DNA of 10,919 nucleotides from assembly GCA_005281725.1 (NCBI GenBank), contig SSBO01000110.1, forward strand, positions 593 through 11,511, given 5' to 3'. The position numbers and the translations under genes were made by a program. Source of the stretch: Wuchereria bancrofti (Eukaryota > Nematoda > Chromadorea > Rhabditida > Onchocercidae). Below the pieces are notes generated by a model, which saw nothing but the letters and a program-made list of their open reading frames with translations, did no database searches and was not told the origin of the DNA. Of this stretch, positions 9,114 to 10,919 are shown piece by piece. Every line of letters begins with the position of its first letter. Positions within the stretch are counted from its first letter, which is position 1.

Positions 9114-9460
9114 TAATGATTTTCGTCTTCGTCTTAAAACCAATCGTCCTAACAAAAAATGTTTTAGAAATTCTTCACTCCATTACAGTACAACAAAATA
9201 GGAAGTACATTAGTTAAAGAAATTCCCAGGTTTATACTCATTTTTCGCCTAAAAAATTCGTTTCTTATTTAAAAAAGAAACATTTTTTCATGATTGAAAC
9301 TGTTTTTTTTTGCAATCATTTTTTTGCAACAACTTCGACAGTCTTATTTTCAATTTAGAAAACTTTTTGCTTTGAAAATAATCAAAAGTCATTAGCATTC
9401 ATTATCATACGTAATTGTCAAATGTGGAAACATATGATATGAAAATTGATTAGATTTCAT
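9114..9460. other. Intergenic stretch, no supported gene
   Basis: The open frame from ATG 9103 ends with TAG at 9199-9201; after that the sequence is AT-rich with homopolymer T and A runs and no further exon-like segment. Confidence 0.45.
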
Positions 9461-9603
9461 AAGATCGTTGCTTAATCATAATGTTGAATTATGGGAGGAA
9501 ATCTCTGAAAGAACATTTTTTCGCAATATTGCCAACAAAACTTGAATTTTAGCAATTATCCCATTTTTAACAATGAATAAATAACAATGAATATGGTTTT
9601 TTT
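9461..9603 (+). repeat. Dispersed direct repeat, shorter copy (partner 1716-1920)
   Basis: This is the same family and orientation as 1716-1920. The core ATAATGTTGAATTATGGGAG is identical. A gap of about 70 bases falls after TTGAATTTTA near 9552, compared with the left copy. Confidence 0.82.
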
Positions 9604-9605
9604 CA

Positions 9606-9642
9606 TTAATATGAATATTTCCCGGTTTTCGGGAAAACAAAA
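9606..9642 (+). repeat. Short dispersed repeat with hairpin core, copy 2
   Basis: The stretch matches 3898-3934. The core TCCCGGTTTTCGGGA forms a clean hairpin. It follows directly after the 9461-9603 repeat. Confidence 0.65.
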
Positions 9643-9719
9643 AGTAATAAGATGTGGGAGTGGTTTATAATCAGACATTTTCGTACAAAGAATAAATCGT
9701 TTAAACATGATGAGTTACT

Positions 9720-9815
9720 TGAACAATAGGTTACAATGGATACTGCAATGGACTGAATGGATATCACTAAGAAATTACAATGAGTGGCAACCATAATTGG
9801 TTACAATAAACATTA
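9720..9815. repeat. Degenerate relatives of the tandem units
   Basis: GGTTACAATGG, GTGGCAACCAT and GGTTACAAT occur at irregular spacing here, resembling the units of the array at 9968-10175 in weaker form. This may be an old, decayed extension of that array. Confidence 0.35.
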
Positions 9816-9967
9816 CGTGGTGGATGCTCATAGCATAGGATTGTTATAAGATCAAAGGTCAGCTAAACGAGTGCAATGCATTGCATTGCAAAGGACATTA
9901 TAATGGATTGATATATTAAGCAGTATTAACATTTATTTAGCTTCGCGATATTGAAATTCGCGACAAC

Positions 9968-10175
9968 CACTTGCAACCACCTGTCATACAAATAGCACGG
10001 TAGCAAGTGCAAGTGTCGCAACAACTTGTAGCAAGTGGTTGTAGGTGGTTACAGTAACAGGAGTTGCTCGTCACCGTAATGGATAGTTGCAAGTGTTTAC
10101 AGTAACAAGCGGCTACAATAGCAAGTCGGTACTGTAACAGGTGGTTGTAGGTGATAGCAGTAACAAATGGTTACC
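9968..10175. repeat. Short-unit tandem array with internal inversion (right)
   Basis: The units are of the same type as at 143-397. The first unit (9968-9982) reads TTGCAACCACC on the + strand. From about 10000 onward the units are inverted (AGTGGTTGTAGGTGGTTACAG, GTTGCAAGTG, GTTTACAGTAAC). The switch falls in the shared CCTGTCATACAAATAGCAC sequence. Confidence 0.8.
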
Positions 10176-10322
10176 AGTTCAACGGAACGAAGATGTCAGA
10201 CTCATGAAATAACAGAACCTGAAACAAAACTAGCTTCATATTGCATCAGGACCACAGAGAAATATTGACATTAGTCAGATTAAAAAATGATCCAAATTGC
10301 TATGGGTAATAAAATTAGAAGA
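9968..10322. repeat. Right arm of long inverted repeat (partner 1-298)
   Basis: This is the inverted partner of 1-298. Homology begins at CACTTGCAACCACC on the inner side and continues without loss to 10322, where the window's left edge ends the comparison. It holds about 63 bases of extra array sequence (roughly 10005-10068) that the left arm lacks. Confidence 0.93.
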
Positions 10323-10561
10323 CCATGCACGTCTTGCAAAAAGAACCTTTGGAATAATCAACGCTATAATTATCTCACGCTCAGACACCGAATGGAACAT
10401 TTGAGAAAAGTCAAGGCATGATCAAATGTTTCCAAACAGGACATGCAACAAATGATTGCAACAAAGGAAAACTTTCGTGTTTCTACTGCGATGGCCTTCA
10501 CAATATGACACTGTGTCCTACCAAATATAAAAAATCAACAAAACAGTGGATTCAAATATAG
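10284..10561 (+). pseudogene. Bel/Pao retrotransposon gag zinc-knuckle region, broken
   Basis: This encoded the nucleic-acid-binding end of a Bel/Pao gag. A frame running to a TGA at 10419-10421 holds RPCTSC and then a run with HRMEHLRKVKA, which is the usual spacing before the Bel/Pao knuckles, although the His and Cys expected after CTSC are Leu and Arg here. At the TGA one base is missing in the codon of the first knuckle Cys. The next frame (10421-10561) carries CFQTGHATNDC and CFYCDGLHNMTLC, a CCHC pair typical of this superfamily, and ends in TAG. An upstream TAA at 10281-10283 is also in frame. The piece cannot make a working protein. Confidence 0.85.
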
Positions 10562-10769
10562 AAAAAATAGATTTCACTACAATAACAAATTCAATAACCG
10601 AAAAAGGATTGAAATTTGAAAGTTAAATTCTTACTACTGCAACCAAAGATTAGACCAGTGGTAGTTGGAATGAGATATACAAGTGATTACTATAATGCAA
10701 TGTCCGTAGATCCCATCGGTGTCACTAATGCAGAAACACTCCAGATACTTATCAGTTCTTACAATTAGA
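10562..10769 (+). other. Shortened gag-pol junction of the Bel/Pao element
   Basis: In intact Bel/Pao elements an aspartic protease domain lies between the gag knuckles and reverse transcriptase. Only about 200 bases separate the two here, and I see no D-[ST]-G protease motif. One frame (10613-10768) is open for 51 codons, but its product is not a recognisable protease. A deletion is the simplest reading. Confidence 0.5.
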
Positions 10770-10919
10770 ATTGATAGCATTCAAAAACAATTCAATGATC
10801 ATGATGACACGAAAATATTGAGACAAATTAAAATAAAATATCATTAATAAGCAAAGAGATATAAAATCTCCAGCCATGCAAAGAGTCAAAGGTTAAATTA
10901 AACGACAATCGTGGTCCTT
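10767..10919 (+). pseudogene. Bel/Pao pol start, frameshifted, runs off window
   Basis: The frame from 10767 reads SIQKQFNDHDDTKILRQ before TAA at 10845-10847. A second frame after that (from 10871) gives PCKESKVKLNDN. Both resemble the conserved linker at the start of Bel/Pao pol, where an acidic DD stretch is followed by a short W/P-K-LP-N-type motif ahead of reverse transcriptase. The frame change and stop show it is inactive. The reverse transcriptase itself would lie beyond 10919. Confidence 0.65.

Larger units (their letters stand above)
10284..10919 (+). mobile_element. Degenerate Bel/Pao LTR retrotransposon (partial, right copy)
   Basis: The order gag knuckles then pol linker on the + strand defines the element and its direction. 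Its 5' side faces the receptor gene. No LTR or primer-binding site was identified inside the window, and the element leaves the window at the right edge. It overlaps the outer end of the inverted-repeat arm. Confidence 0.85.

Noticed and set aside
8916..9155. Minus-strand 79-codon frame, rich in Arg and Lys
   Set aside because: Lies opposite the exon-like pieces on the plus strand and is best read as their antisense shadow.
9606..9794. Minus-strand 62-codon frame
   Set aside because: Sits in dispersed-repeat and array-like sequence and has no recognisable motif.

Overview
The window reads as nematode nuclear DNA, most like an AT-rich parasitic (filarial-type) genome. The evidence is strong AT bias, introns of about 175-230 nt with TTTCAG-like acceptors, a chemoreceptor-type seven-transmembrane gene with the LNRF motif of the nematode Srx group, and decayed Bel/Pao LTR-retrotransposon coding sequence. 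The species assignment is inference. Nothing in the window looks bacterial, and no tRNA, rRNA or CRISPR array was seen.

Layout. Positions 1-298 are the left arm of a long inverted repeat, and 9968-10322 are the right arm; the arms match at about 95% by eye over the first 250 or so bases. Each arm joins a stretch of Bel/Pao gag to an array of short TTGCAACCACC / GTTACTGTAA-type units. Beyond the right arm (10284-10919) the Bel/Pao element continues on the + strand with a broken gag zinc-knuckle region and then the start of pol. The left arm is cut by the window edge and points the opposite way. About 9.7 kb therefore lies between two outward-facing copies of the same retroelement segment.

Inside the arms is one convincing gene, a five-exon Srx-like G-protein-coupled receptor at 5029-6878 (+). 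My splice model gives 351 codons without an internal stop and contains all seven membrane segments. A second, much weaker gene candidate is a run of exon-like pieces at 8514-9113 (+). The remaining sequence is AT-rich and intergenic, with decayed repeats: a 528-bp foldback (MITE-like) element at 2474-3001, two copies of a dispersed repeat (1716-1920 and 9461-9603), short matches at 3898-3934 / 9606-9642 and 1049-1099 / 7262-7312, and a small tandem duplication at 7546-7619.

The receptor probably acts alone as a sensory membrane receptor. Nothing here forms an operon. The most unusual structure is the large inverted pair of retroelement pieces enclosing the receptor gene; the best-defined new element is the foldback repeat.
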